21,080 nucleotides of DNA. It comes from Paralcaligenes sp039935015. Its GTDB lineage: Bacteria; Pseudomonadota; Gammaproteobacteria; Burkholderiales; Burkholderiaceae_B. The DNA is taken from NCBI GenBank assembly GCA_039935015.1, contig JBDTLC010000202.1, positions 1-21,080 of the forward strand. Reading direction: 5' to 3'. Below the pieces are notes generated by a model. That model saw only the letters and a program-made list of their open reading frames with translations, did no database searches and was not told the origin of the DNA. A program made the translations under genes and the position numbers. This document shows, in pieces, positions 7,570-15,739 of the stretch; positions within the stretch are counted from its first letter, which is position 1; every line of letters begins with the position of its first letter.

Positions 7570-8759
7570 TGTAAAAACGGAATATGAAGCACGCCCGCTA
7601 CCGCTGCCGCCGCATCGCTGGCTGCCGAAAGCGTCGGGGCCACCACGTTGATGTGGCCCATTTTCCGGCCACGCCGGGCCTCTTTCTTGCCGTATAAATG
7701 TAATTTGGCATTAGGCGTGCGTAATACCCCAGGCCAGTCGGGCTCGCGCTTTTCTCCCGTGGCGGGGTCAAACCAGACATCGCCCAGAATGTTCAACATC
7801 AAAGAAGGGCACAGACTGTCGGTACTGCCCAGCGGCAAGCCGGCCATCACTCGAACCTGTTGCTCGAACTGGCTAGTAATGCAGGCATCCATCGTGTAGT
7901 GGCCACTGTTGTGCGGACGCGGCGCTATCTCGTTGGCCATCAAAGTGCCATCCTGTAAGATAAAAAACTCTACGCACAACACACCGTAATAGCCCAAGCC
8001 TTGCGCAATACGCAGCGTCGCCTGCCTGGCCTGCTGGTGCAAGGCAGCTTCAGCAGCTGAAAACTCAGTCGCCACGGTCGACACCGCCAGAATGCCATCA
8101 TGATGCTCATTTCTGGCACAAGGGTAGCTTACCGCCTGGTCATCGAATCCGCGCGCCAGCACTACCGAAAATTCGGACTCAAGAGGCATCAAGGCCTCCA
8201 GCACACAGGCAGCCTGGCCAAGAGACTCAAATGCTTGCATTGCCTGCTCGCGGTTGACCACACGCGCCTGTCCCTTGCCGTCATAACCAAAACGAGCCGC
8301 TTTGAGTATGCCGGGAAACAAGGTCGAAGGCGCCCGCGCAATATCGTCAGCGTCATGTATGGCCGCATAAGGCGCCAGCGGCACGTTCATTTTGTGGATA
8401 AACGCTTTCTCCAGAATACGGTCTTGCACGACGGCCACGGCTTCGGCCGACGGGCTGACCCGCGAATGCGCAGCGAGCTTTCGCAGGCTTAGCGCCGGCA
8501 CATTCTCGAACTCGGTGGAAATTGCGGCGCAACGCTCGGACAAACGGGCCAGGCCCGCTTCGTCGTCGTAGGCTGTCTGAATATGCAGATCGGCCACTGC
8601 GCCCGCCGGACACAGGCCAACGGGGTCGAGCACCGCTACCTTGTAGCCCATGCTTTGCGCCGCCTGACAAAACATGCGCCCCAACTGCCCTCCGCCGATC
8701 ATACCCAACCAGTTTCCCGGCACTATCGGTGAAACAAGAGGAACCGCATTCGTCGCCAT
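7566..8759 (-). CDS. purK: 5-(carboxyamino)imidazole ribonucleotide synthase
   Basis: 397 residues, ATP-grasp family. Visible features: N-terminal GMIGGGQLGRM (19-29), STEFENVPALSL, the ATP-binding core ILKAARFGYDGKGQARV, ESEFSVVLARG, and the metal-binding MANEIAPRPHNSGHYTMDA. It converts AIR, bicarbonate and ATP to N5-CAIR, which PurE then rearranges. The ATG at 8759 gives about 14 residues before the family start, and no good Shine-Dalgarno is seen, so the exact start is less certain than the identity. A hairpin with a T-run lies in the gap from purE, so purK may be expressed at a different level from purC-purE. Confidence 0.95.
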   Translation of the reverse strand: MATNAVPLVSPIVPGNWLGMIGGGQLGRMFCQAAQSMGYKVAVLDPVGLCPAGAVADLHIQTAYDDEAGLARLSERCAAISTEFENVPALSLRKLAAHSRVSPSAEAVAVVQDRILEKAFIHKMNVPLAPYAAIHDADDIARAPSTLFPGILKAARFGYDGKGQARVVNREQAMQAFESLGQAACVLEALMPLESEFSVVLARGFDDQAVSYPCARNEHHDGILAVSTVATEFSAAEAALHQQARQATLRIAQGLGYYGVLCVEFFILQDGTLMANEIAPRPHNSGHYTMDACITSQFEQQVRVMAGLPLGSTDSLCPSLMLNILGDVWFDPATGEKREPDWPGVLRTPNAKLHLYGKKEARRGRKMGHINVVAPTLSAASDAAAAVAGVLHIPFLQ

Positions 8760-8785
8760 AATCTGAAAATAAAAGAAGTGAAATT

Positions 8786-8812
8786 AAAAAGGCCGGCCGC
8801 GCCGAAGCCGGC
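8786..8812 (-). terminator. Hairpin plus T-run between purE and purK (terminator or attenuator)
   Basis: On the minus strand a GCCGGC stem, a 9-base loop and a second GCCGGC are followed by CCTTTTTAATTT. Six GC pairs plus five T residues resemble a Rho-independent terminator. It lies after the purE stop (8856) and before the purK start (8759), in the direction of transcription. Since purE and purK form one pathway pair, partial termination is more plausible than a full stop. Confidence 0.45.
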
Positions 8813-8855
8813 TTATGCGCTGCAGTCTGAAACAGACCGCGAGAGGCTATCTATA

Positions 8856-9395
8856 CTACATGGTTACATGCGGGGGCACCGCCATCGCTTGCGCTGCCTC
8901 GGTTTGGCGCGTGCGGAATTCCTGCAATTTCCTGCGCAAGCCGACATCGGTCGTGGCCAGACACGCAACCGCGTGCAAGGCTGCGTTGGCGGCTCCGGCC
9001 TCGCCGATAGCAAAGGTGGCAACCGGGATACCTCGGGGCATCTGCACGATGGACAGCAGAGAGTCCTGGCCTTGGAGATACTTCGACGGAATGGGTACTC
9101 CAAATACCGGAACTAGCGTCAGGGCGGCCATCATGCCTGGCAAGTGCGCCGCACCTCCGGCTCCAGCGATAATCGCGCGCAAGCCACGCTCGGTTGCCTG
9201 AGCGCCGTACTCGACCATTTGATGCGGCATGCGGTGCGCCGAAACAACGTGTACCTCGTGCGACACGCCAAACTCTTCCAGCACGGCCACTGTGTGTTTC
9301 ATGATATCCCAATCACTGGATGAGCCCATGATGACACCGATCAGCGGGCTGCCGGATTCCGCCTGTGTCGAAGAATCCAAAGTAAATTCGGTCAT
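8856..9395 (-). CDS. purE: N5-carboxyaminoimidazole ribonucleotide mutase
   Basis: 179 residues, a class I PurE. The N-terminal GVIMGSSSDWDIM (20-32) binds the substrate phosphate; VVSAHRMPHQM carries the conserved SAHR; GAGGAAHLPGMMA and FGVPIPSK follow, then QMPRGIPVATFAIGEAGAANAAL. It moves the carboxyl group of N5-CAIR to C4, giving CAIR, the PurC substrate. Class II (direct AIR carboxylase) is unlikely because purK is adjacent. It starts 12 bp after the purC stop, with a GGCAGAGG purine stretch before the ATG. Confidence 0.96.
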   Translation of the reverse strand: MTEFTLDSSTQAESGSPLIGVIMGSSSDWDIMKHTVAVLEEFGVSHEVHVVSAHRMPHQMVEYGAQATERGLRAIIAGAGGAAHLPGMMAALTLVPVFGVPIPSKYLQGQDSLLSIVQMPRGIPVATFAIGEAGAANAALHAVACLATTDVGLRRKLQEFRTRQTEAAQAMAVPPHVTM

Positions 9396-9407
9396 AAAAA
9401 CCTCTGC

Positions 9408-10289
9408 CTAAGTTGTCAGCCGCGTCATGGCTTCGCGATATTTCGCCGCCGTCTTTTCCAGCACGCTGGCTGGCAGGCGCGGAGCCGGCGGAGTTTTATC
9501 CCATACCTGGGTCTCGAGCCAATCGCGCACAAACTGCTTGTCAAATGACGGCGGACTGATACCCGGCCGGTACTGTGCAGCAGGCCAAAAACGTGACGAA
9601 TCTGGCGTAAGTACCTCATCCATCAGATGTAACTGGTCTTGTGCGTCGAGTCCGAATTCGAACTTGGTGTCGGCAATAATAATGCCTTTGCCAGCAGCGA
9701 ACTCGGCCGCTTCAGAATACAGTTCAAGGGTCACATCGCGAATTTTTTCCGCCATGGGCAAGCCCACTTGGCCGACCACAAAGTCAAAATCGACATTTTC
9801 GTCGTGTGTGCCAAATGCGGCTTTGGCCGCGGGCGTGAATAACGGTGCAGGAAGCTTGCCGGCCTGTTGCAAGCCCGCAGGCAGCGCAATACCGCAGATC
9901 GACCCGTGCGCCAGATAGTCTTTCCAGCCTGAGCCGATTAGATAACCTCGGGCAACAGCCTCGACCAATATGGGTTTGAGCCGCTTGACGACCATGGCGC
10001 GTCCGTGCACCTGATCACGCTCGTCGGCGGCGACCACGTCTTCGGGCGCAATGCCGGTCACATGCGTGGGCAACACATGGCCTAATTTTTTCAGCCAGAA
10101 CTCGGTCAGGCTGGTTAGCACCTGGCCTTTGCCCGGAATGGGGTCATCCAGAATAACGTCGAACGCCGAGATCCGGTCACTGGCGACAATTAATAGCTTA
10201 TCGTCACCCACCGCATACATATCGCGCACCTTGCCGCGCGCCAGCAAAGGCAACGATTTAATAGTCGATTGATGAAGTGCCTGCACCAC
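9408..10289 (-). CDS. purC: Phosphoribosylaminoimidazole-succinocarboxamide (SAICAR) synthase
   Basis: 293 residues, the longer PurC form common in proteobacteria. Motifs: ARGKVRDMYAVGDDKLLIVASDRISAFD split across residues 17-45, ARGYLIGSGWKDY, and DEVLTPDSSRFWP near residue 225. It joins aspartate to CAIR with ATP to make SAICAR. The start codon is GTG, with a second GTG directly behind it; AAGGACGG lies at a suitable distance upstream and supports this start. It opens the purC-purE-purK-sua5 run. The 152 bp gap from fba upstream contains a REP-like hairpin. Confidence 0.95.
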   Translation of the reverse strand: MVQALHQSTIKSLPLLARGKVRDMYAVGDDKLLIVASDRISAFDVILDDPIPGKGQVLTSLTEFWLKKLGHVLPTHVTGIAPEDVVAADERDQVHGRAMVVKRLKPILVEAVARGYLIGSGWKDYLAHGSICGIALPAGLQQAGKLPAPLFTPAAKAAFGTHDENVDFDFVVGQVGLPMAEKIRDVTLELYSEAAEFAAGKGIIIADTKFEFGLDAQDQLHLMDEVLTPDSSRFWPAAQYRPGISPPSFDKQFVRDWLETQVWDKTPPAPRLPASVLEKTAAKYREAMTRLTT

Positions 10290-10354
10290 GATCCGTCCTT
10301 AGAACAAAAAAATACCACGCGCCAGGCTTGCGCCCGACGCCACCGATGATGTCG

Positions 10355-10375
10355 TGGCAGCCCTTGTGGCTGCCA
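10355..10375. repeat. REP-like hairpin between fba and purC
   Basis: Stem TGGCAGCC, loop CTTGT, stem GGCTGCCA: eight perfect base pairs. The stem is the same as in the right REP unit at 3648-3666. The preceding bases GTCG differ by one from the GTAG of the complete copies. No T-run follows on either strand, so an intrinsic terminator is not supported. Confidence 0.6.
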
Positions 10376-10441
10376 AATAACAAGAAAATGCTCCGGCCCG
10401 GCTCTGCATCTGCAAAGAATACATTTCCGCGGCCAGAGGCA

Positions 10442-11506
10442 TTACTGGACTTTCTGCGCCAACTGGCCCGACGCGTACTGCTGCGCGATCTGCGACAGGG
10501 GTATGGGCTTGATCTGGCTGGCATGGCCGGCCGTGCCAAATTGTTCGTAGCGCTGCTTGCACACTTTCTTTGCCGCCTGACGCGCCGGCTTGAGGTAATC
10601 GCGCGGATCGAACTTCCCCGGATTTTCCGCCATGAAACGCCGGATCGCACCTGTCATGGCCAAACGAATATCCGTATCAATATTGACCTTGCGCACGCCA
10701 AACTTGATGGCCTCTTGAATTTCTTCAACTGGCACGCCGTAAGTTTCTTTCATATCGCCGCCAAACTCGCGGATTTCAGCCAGCAGATCTTGGGGCACAC
10801 TAGAACTACCGTGCATGACCAGATGCGTATTGGGCAGGCGGCGGTGGATGTCCTTGATGCGCGAAATCGATAAGATGTCGCCGGTCGGCTTGCGTGTGAA
10901 TTTGTACGCACCATGGCTAGTGCCGATGGCGATGGCCAGCGCATCGATTTGCGTGTGACGCACGAAATCGGCGGCCTGTTCGGGATCGGTCAGCAATTGG
11001 TCCATAGTCATCGAGCCTTCGGCGCCGTGACCGTCTTCTTTGTCACCCTTCATGGTTTCCAAAGATCCCAGGCAACCCAGCTCGCCTTCGACGGTAACCC
11101 CCACCTTGTGGGCCATTTCGACCACACGACGGGTCACGTCCTGGTTGTATTCGTAATCGGCAATCGTTTTGCCGTCTTCTTTCAAGGATCCGTCCATCAT
11201 CACGCTTGAAAAGCCCAGTTCAATTGCCCCCTTGCATATGGCGGGCGATTGGCCATGGTCTTGATGCATGACCACCGGAATGTGTGGGTAAGACTCGACC
11301 GCCGCCTGAATCAGGTATTTCAGAAACCCTTCGCCGGCGTATTTGCGGGCACCGGCCGAGGCCTGCATGATGACCGGACTGTTGGTTTCGTCGGCCGCTT
11401 CCATAATTGCTTGAACCTGCTCCAGGTTATTGACGTTGAACGCGGGGATGCCATAGCCGTTTTCGGCGGCATGATCGAGCAATTGACGCATGGAAACTAG
11501 GGCCAT
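10442..11506 (-). CDS. fba: Class II fructose-1,6-bisphosphate aldolase
   Basis: 354 residues from the ATG at 11506, which is preceded by CAGGAGATCCCGCT. A start at 11527 would place the ribosome site inside the gene and is rejected. It matches the class II B (Calvin-cycle subtype) family: SMRQLLDHAAENGYGIPAFN, MHQDHGQSP with the catalytic/metal Asp-His, DGSLKEDGKT, the zinc-ligand His in GTSHGAYKF, and MHGSSSVP. A zinc-dependent retro-aldol reaction splits fructose-1,6-bisphosphate into DHAP and glyceraldehyde-3-phosphate. No RuBisCO gene is present, so the Calvin label refers only to sequence subtype. The neighbour upstream is mogA, not pykA as expected from related chromosomes. A possible -10, TAAAAT, lies at about 11549-11554 on the minus strand. 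Confidence 0.96.
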   Translation of the reverse strand: MALVSMRQLLDHAAENGYGIPAFNVNNLEQVQAIMEAADETNSPVIMQASAGARKYAGEGFLKYLIQAAVESYPHIPVVMHQDHGQSPAICKGAIELGFSSVMMDGSLKEDGKTIADYEYNQDVTRRVVEMAHKVGVTVEGELGCLGSLETMKGDKEDGHGAEGSMTMDQLLTDPEQAADFVRHTQIDALAIAIGTSHGAYKFTRKPTGDILSISRIKDIHRRLPNTHLVMHGSSSVPQDLLAEIREFGGDMKETYGVPVEEIQEAIKFGVRKVNIDTDIRLAMTGAIRRFMAENPGKFDPRDYLKPARQAAKKVCKQRYEQFGTAGHASQIKPIPLSQIAQQYASGQLAQKVQ

Positions 11507-11651
11507 AGCGGGATCTCCTGAATACAAGATGAATAGGGAATAGCCGTTATTTTAAGGGGGAACACGATAAATTGCTTAACGCCCGGCAACGCATCATTGG
11601 GAAAGGAAAACTCGCCACTTGCGCCGCTCACTCTGACGCGAACCTATTTCG

Positions 11652-12287
11652 TCAAGACTTGTTACTGGCACGAATCGCCGACTTCGGACGAAACGCTCGA
11701 AGGACCTGCTCGCGTGTCTCGATGTAGGGGCCGCCGATCAGGTCGATGCAATACGGCACTGCCGCAAAAATGCCGGCGGCCAGAGTGTTCCCCTGAGCAT
11801 CTTTCAAACCCTCGAGCGTTTCCCGGATGGCCTTGGGCTGGCCAGGCAGATTAATGATCAAAGCCGCATGTCGTGGCGTTTCACGTATTACAGCCACTTG
11901 CCGGGACAAGATCGCCGTGGGCACGAACCGCAGGCTGATCTGGCGCATCTGTTCACCGAAACCGGGCATTTCACGGCTGGCGACAGCCAGAGTGGCTTCG
12001 GGCGTGACATCGCGACGGGCCGGGCCCGTACCGCCTGTAGTCAACACCAGATCGCAACCGAGTTCATCGACCAGATGAACCAATGTCGCCGAAATCTGCT
12101 GCGCCTCATCGGGAATCAGGCGCGCGGCAAACTGGCAAGAACCGACTACGGCCGCTTCAAGCCAGGCCTGCAAGGCGGGAATACCCTGATCTTCATATAC
12201 GCCGCTGGAGGCTCGATCGGAAACGGAAACCAGACCCACCAGCAGTTCGTCGGGGTGGTTGCGTACAAGAGGGTGATGTTCTGACAT
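11652..12287 (-). CDS. mogA: Molybdopterin adenylyltransferase
   Basis: 211 residues from the ATG at 12287, where GGAAAAAAACGCT precedes the start; a longer frame from 12359 adds 24 residues of low quality. Motifs of the MogA/MoaB fold: LVGLVSVSDRASSGVYEDQG (16-35), LVLTTGGTGPARRDVTPEAT (80-99), and INLPGQPKAIRETL (145-158). The RRDVTPEAT sequence favours MogA over MoaB. The enzyme adenylylates molybdopterin before molybdate insertion. It lies 72 bp after the SDR gene, so it may be cotranscribed, and 145 bp before fba. Together with the XdhC protein it is one of two Moco genes here. Confidence 0.9.
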   Translation of the reverse strand: MSEHHPLVRNHPDELLVGLVSVSDRASSGVYEDQGIPALQAWLEAAVVGSCQFAARLIPDEAQQISATLVHLVDELGCDLVLTTGGTGPARRDVTPEATLAVASREMPGFGEQMRQISLRFVPTAILSRQVAVIRETPRHAALIINLPGQPKAIRETLEGLKDAQGNTLAAGIFAAVPYCIDLIGGPYIETREQVLRAFRPKSAIRASNKS

Positions 12288-12359
12288 AGCGTTTTTTTCC
12301 GAGTTGGTGTTGCGTAGGGAAGTGGCTGTCGGGGATGCGATATCTGGCAACACAGGCAC

Positions 12360-13118
12360 TTATACGCAGCGACCGCCATCGACTTCAAGACACGCGCCCG
12401 TGACGAACGCGGCCTCGTCGGAGGCGAAATACAGCGCCGCGTTGGCAATATCCTGCGGCGTGGAGAAGCGACCCATGGGGATACCCGCCAGGAACTGCTC
12501 GCGATTAGCCGGCGTATCGGGCATACCCATAAACTCTTCTAACAGGCCGGTTGCTCCAATAACCGGATTAACGCAATTGACACGTATATTGTCCTTGCCC
12601 AGTTCAGCCGCCATGGCCTTGCTGGCCGTAACGACCGCGCCCTTGGTGCTGTTATACCAAACCAGGCCCGGGCGCGGACGAATCGCCGCTGTCGAAGCTA
12701 TGTTGACGAACGAGCCGCCACCATGCTGGCGGAAGTACGGCACAAAATACTTGGCCGACCAGAAAATGCTTTTGACGTTGACTCGGAAAACTCGCTCAAA
12801 GTCTTCCTCGGTGATTTCGAGCAAAGGCTTGTTTTTATGCGTCGTGCCGGCGTTATTAACGACGCAGTGCAAAACACCAAACGCCTTCAATGTTTCGGCC
12901 AGCAAGTTGGCGACGCTGGGGCCATCGGTCACGTCCACCGCGCAAAACGACGCCTCGCCACCGGCCTGGCGGATCTGCTCAAGCACGGCCTGACCATGCT
13001 CTCTGTGAATATCAGCCACCACGACGCGCGCGCCTTCACGCGCAAAGGTCTGTGCGATGCCTGCGCCGAAACCCGAGCCGGCACCCGTCACAATGGCCAC
13101 TTTTCCTTCTAAACGCAT
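12360..13118 (-). CDS. Short-chain dehydrogenase/reductase (classical SDR)
   Basis: 252 residues from ATG 13118, supported by GAAGGAGCAGAG just upstream; the longer frame to 13235 overlaps the aldehyde dehydrogenase and is rejected. Classical SDR elements in order: TGAGSGFG (11-18) for NAD(P) binding, Asp after the second strand (VVVADIH), which favours NAD, NNAG (about 87), IASTAA with the catalytic Ser, YNSTK with the catalytic Tyr and Lys, and VTGACLEVDGG at the end. Substrate unknown; FabG-like or a polyol/alcohol dehydrogenase would fit. It starts 22 bp after the aldehyde dehydrogenase stop, so an alcohol-to-aldehyde-to-acid pair is a reasonable inference. Confidence 0.9.
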   Translation of the reverse strand: MRLEGKVAIVTGAGSGFGAGIAQTFAREGARVVVADIHREHGQAVLEQIRQAGGEASFCAVDVTDGPSVANLLAETLKAFGVLHCVVNNAGTTHKNKPLLEITEEDFERVFRVNVKSIFWSAKYFVPYFRQHGGGSFVNIASTAAIRPRPGLVWYNSTKGAVVTASKAMAAELGKDNIRVNCVNPVIGATGLLEEFMGMPDTPANREQFLAGIPMGRFSTPQDIANAALYFASDEAAFVTGACLEVDGGRCV

Positions 13119-13140
13119 CTCTGCTCCTTCAAAATATTCT

Positions 13141-14574
13141 TTAGTGTTTGATCGCAATCGTCTTAACTGTCGTAAACCCGTAAAGTGCCTCAAAACCCTT
13201 CTCGCGGCCAAAGCCCGATTGCCCTGTGCCACCAAAAGGCAGCTCTACCCCGCCGCCCGCACCGTAATTGTTTACAAATACCTGCCCGGCGCGCACATGC
13301 CGCGCCATGCGCATCTGGCGCGCGCCGTTCTGGGTCCAGACACCTGCCACCAACCCAAACGGCGTACTGTTGGCCAGACGCAGCGCATCAGCCTCGTGAT
13401 CGAACGCAATGGCCGCCAGCACGGGTCCGAAGATTTCCTCCTGAGCCAGGCGGTGCCCGGGAGGCACGTGGCTAAGCAATACCGGAGGCTGGTAAAAGCC
13501 GGTGGCAGGTGCGGATGTTTCCAGCGTGCCGCGCGCCGCCACCGTTATGGCAGCCTCATCGGCTTCGGCCAAAAAACCGCGCACACGCGCCAGCTGCCTG
13601 GCGCTGATCAGTGGTCCGCAATCCAGGTTTTCACTGGCCGGTCCGGTACGTGTACAGGCAAACAGCTCTGAGAGACGGTCCATGACCGTCGTGTAAATCG
13701 GACGTTGAATAAGCACGCGGCTACCCGCCGAGCAGGTTTGACCGGCGTTCTGCAAAATGGCGTTTAGAAGCACCGGCAAGGCGGTGTCGATATCAGCGTC
13801 GGAAAACACAATTTGCGGTGACTTCCCTCCCAGCTCCAGCGTCGCCGGCGCAAAATGGCCAGCGGCGGCCTGCGCCACTTGCTTGCCAGTTTGAGGCGAG
13901 CCAGTAAACGAAATATGGTCGACCCCTGGATGGGCCGACAAGGCCGCACCCGCTTCGACACCCAGGCCGGTGCAAATATTCAAAACCCCCGGTGGCAGTC
14001 CTACATCGAGCGCAATTTGCGCCAATTCCAACAACGACACGCAGGCATCCTCAGCCGGCTTGACTACACAAGCATTGCCGGCCGCCAAGGCCGCACCCAC
14101 GCTACGACCAAAAATCTGCAAAGGATAATTCCAAGGGATGATATGGCCCGTCACCCCGTGCGGCTCACGCACCGTCAGCACGGTGAAGTCCTGCGGATAT
14201 GGGATGGTCGTGCCGTGCAATTTGTCGACCGCACCGCCATAAAATTCGAAATAACGCGCCACGGCCGCCGCATCGGCCCGACCCTGCTTCAAAGGCTTAC
14301 CAGTGTCCCTGGATTCGACCCGCGCCAAATGTTCCTGACGATCCTGCAAAGCGACGCTCAGGCGCAACAACAGGCGGCTGCGCTCGCTGGGCGCCATTTT
14401 TCCCCACACCCCGTTATAAGCGGCTCGCGCCGCCACCACGGCCGCGTCGATATCCGCGGCGCGCGAGCGCGCAATAGTAGAGTATTCCTGCCCATCGGAT
14501 GGATCCATCACGGCTAACGATTCACCCGTCTGGGCACCCACCCATCGGTTCGCTATGAAATTTTGATACGCCAT
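13141..14574 (-). CDS. NAD(P)-dependent aldehyde dehydrogenase
   Basis: 477 residues, full length for the ALDH superfamily. Visible: PWNYPLQ (148-154) with oxyanion Asn149, VKPAE with Lys172, FTGSPQTGK (223-231) as the cofactor loop, general base Glu247 in TLELGGKSP, and catalytic Cys281 in GQTCSAGSR. EEIFGPVLAA and FGGTGQSGFGREKGFEAL complete the C-terminal part. It oxidises an aldehyde to the acid; similarity by eye is to betaine- or gamma-aminobutyraldehyde-type enzymes, but the substrate cannot be assigned. AAAGAGGCGAAGCC before the ATG is a plausible ribosome site. It is the first gene of a probable ALDH-SDR(-mogA) transcript and diverges from the YeeZ-like gene. Confidence 0.92.
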   Translation of the reverse strand: MAYQNFIANRWVGAQTGESLAVMDPSDGQEYSTIARSRAADIDAAVVAARAAYNGVWGKMAPSERSRLLLRLSVALQDRQEHLARVESRDTGKPLKQGRADAAAVARYFEFYGGAVDKLHGTTIPYPQDFTVLTVREPHGVTGHIIPWNYPLQIFGRSVGAALAAGNACVVKPAEDACVSLLELAQIALDVGLPPGVLNICTGLGVEAGAALSAHPGVDHISFTGSPQTGKQVAQAAAGHFAPATLELGGKSPQIVFSDADIDTALPVLLNAILQNAGQTCSAGSRVLIQRPIYTTVMDRLSELFACTRTGPASENLDCGPLISARQLARVRGFLAEADEAAITVAARGTLETSAPATGFYQPPVLLSHVPPGHRLAQEEIFGPVLAAIAFDHEADALRLANSTPFGLVAGVWTQNGARQMRMARHVRAGQVFVNNYGAGGGVELPFGGTGQSGFGREKGFEALYGFTTVKTIAIKH

Positions 14575-14832
14575 GGCTTCGCCTCTTTAATTGCCCAGGC
14601 GCAAAGCGCCCAACGCTGAATAAGATGCAGCCGTGCAAGTATAGTCCGCAGTCAAATGAGGGCTGTCGCACTAGCCTATGGCGGATGGCAGCCACAAGGT
14701 ATCTGCAAAGTCTGGTTGTTCAAGTGGAGGCCTCCCGGCTGCCTTTACAACCCCAGATACCGTCAACGCCAGATACAATGACTCACTGCAATAATCACCC
14801 ACAACGGCCATAAGCTGTCACCCAGGAGAACC
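14575..14832. promoter_or_regulatory. Divergent intergenic region between ALDH and YeeZ-like genes
   Basis: 258 bp. It includes a half REP-like motif, GGCAGCCACAAGG (14687-14699), whose partner arm is degraded. TATAGT (plus) and its neighbour TATACT (minus) lie around 14640-14645, and TACAAT on the plus strand near 14773-14778; none has a convincing -35 at 16-18 bp. A strong ribosome site, CCCAGGAGAACC, immediately precedes the plus-strand ATG at 14833. No tRNA or small gene is supported. Confidence 0.35.
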
Positions 14833-15720
14833 ATGGCAGGCAAACGCGTTTTACTGGCCGGCGCAGGCGACCTCTGCCAGCGCGCCGCACGTTTATTACT
14901 GGCGCAAGGCGACGAAGTATGGGGCTTGCGTCGTCACCCGCCCCCGAACGACGCAGGCGGCATACAGTGGCTGTCAGGAGATCTGACGCAAAAACTCGAC
15001 ATGCTTCCCACCGGCATTACACATATTGTCTATGCCCCTACCCCCAATGCAAGCCACGACAAGCTTGCAGCCGGCGCTCCTTCGCCCGAAACGCGGACTC
15101 GTCCCAACGAAGCCGCCTACCGTGCGGTATTTCTTCACGGCCTGCAAAACCTCGTTGCTGTACTGGACAGACAAACACTACAGCGATTCCTGTTTATTTC
15201 GTCCGGTGCCGTCTACGGCGCCTGCGGCGACGTATGGGTCGACGAAGCGACTGCGCCCAATCCCGACCACTTCAACGGACAAGTATTGCTCGAGGCAGAG
15301 CAATGGCTGGCCGCCGAACTGGCCAATGCCACCTGTTTGCGGCTGGCAGGACTATATGGACCTGGCCGACTGGCCTTACTTGAACGCCTGAAAGAGGGAC
15401 GCGCACTCGTACCACGACACACCATTCATTGGGCGAATCGCTTCCACATCGACGACGCAGCCCGTGCCGCCGTACACCTGTTAGGGCTCGATCAGCCCGA
15501 AGCCTGTTATATCGGCGCGGATAACCACCCCCACAGAATCGATGAACTCTACGATACGTTGGCCGCCATGCTCAATGTGGACCTGCCCCCCGCCGCCGCC
15601 CCATCCAACAAACCGGGCAACAAACGCCTGTGCAACGCACGCCTTAGAGCCAGTGGGTTCGAACCCGCATGGCCCGACGCCATCGAAGGCTATCGGGTCC
15701 TGATTGGCGGAGCACGGTGA
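14833..15720 (+). CDS. YeeZ-like atypical SDR (NAD-dependent epimerase/dehydratase fold)
   Basis: 295 residues. The N-terminus is a Rossmann fold with a shortened nucleotide loop, LLAGAGDLCQRAARLLLAQG (7-26). The strand FISSGAVYGACG (about 122-133) matches the Ser region of extended SDRs. At the place of the catalytic Tyr-x-x-x-Lys (normally YGxSKxxxE) it has HFNGQVLLEAEQWL, so both Tyr and Lys are missing. E. coli YeeZ, as I recall it, has a similar NSGRVLEELEDWL there. RLAGLYGPGR and NRFHIDDAARA follow as usual. Without Tyr-Lys a redox role is doubtful; a nucleotide-binding regulator or a non-redox enzyme is possible. It has a strong ribosome site and stands alone on the plus strand, converging on pgk with 39 bp between the stops. 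Confidence 0.8.
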   Translation: MAGKRVLLAGAGDLCQRAARLLLAQGDEVWGLRRHPPPNDAGGIQWLSGDLTQKLDMLPTGITHIVYAPTPNASHDKLAAGAPSPETRTRPNEAAYRAVFLHGLQNLVAVLDRQTLQRFLFISSGAVYGACGDVWVDEATAPNPDHFNGQVLLEAEQWLAAELANATCLRLAGLYGPGRLALLERLKEGRALVPRHTIHWANRFHIDDAARAAVHLLGLDQPEACYIGADNHPHRIDELYDTLAAMLNVDLPPAAAPSNKPGNKRLCNARLRASGFEPAWPDAIEGYRVLIGGAR

Positions 15721-15739
15721 TGCCGCATCCAGCGGCGAG

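Noticed and set aside
10355..10375. Intrinsic terminator after fba
   Set aside because: The stem is good but no T-run follows on either strand, and the sequence belongs to the REP-like family.
14575..14832. tRNA or small RNA gene in the divergent gap
   Set aside because: No cloverleaf, no TTCGA-type T-arm and no promoter-terminator pair could be found by eye.
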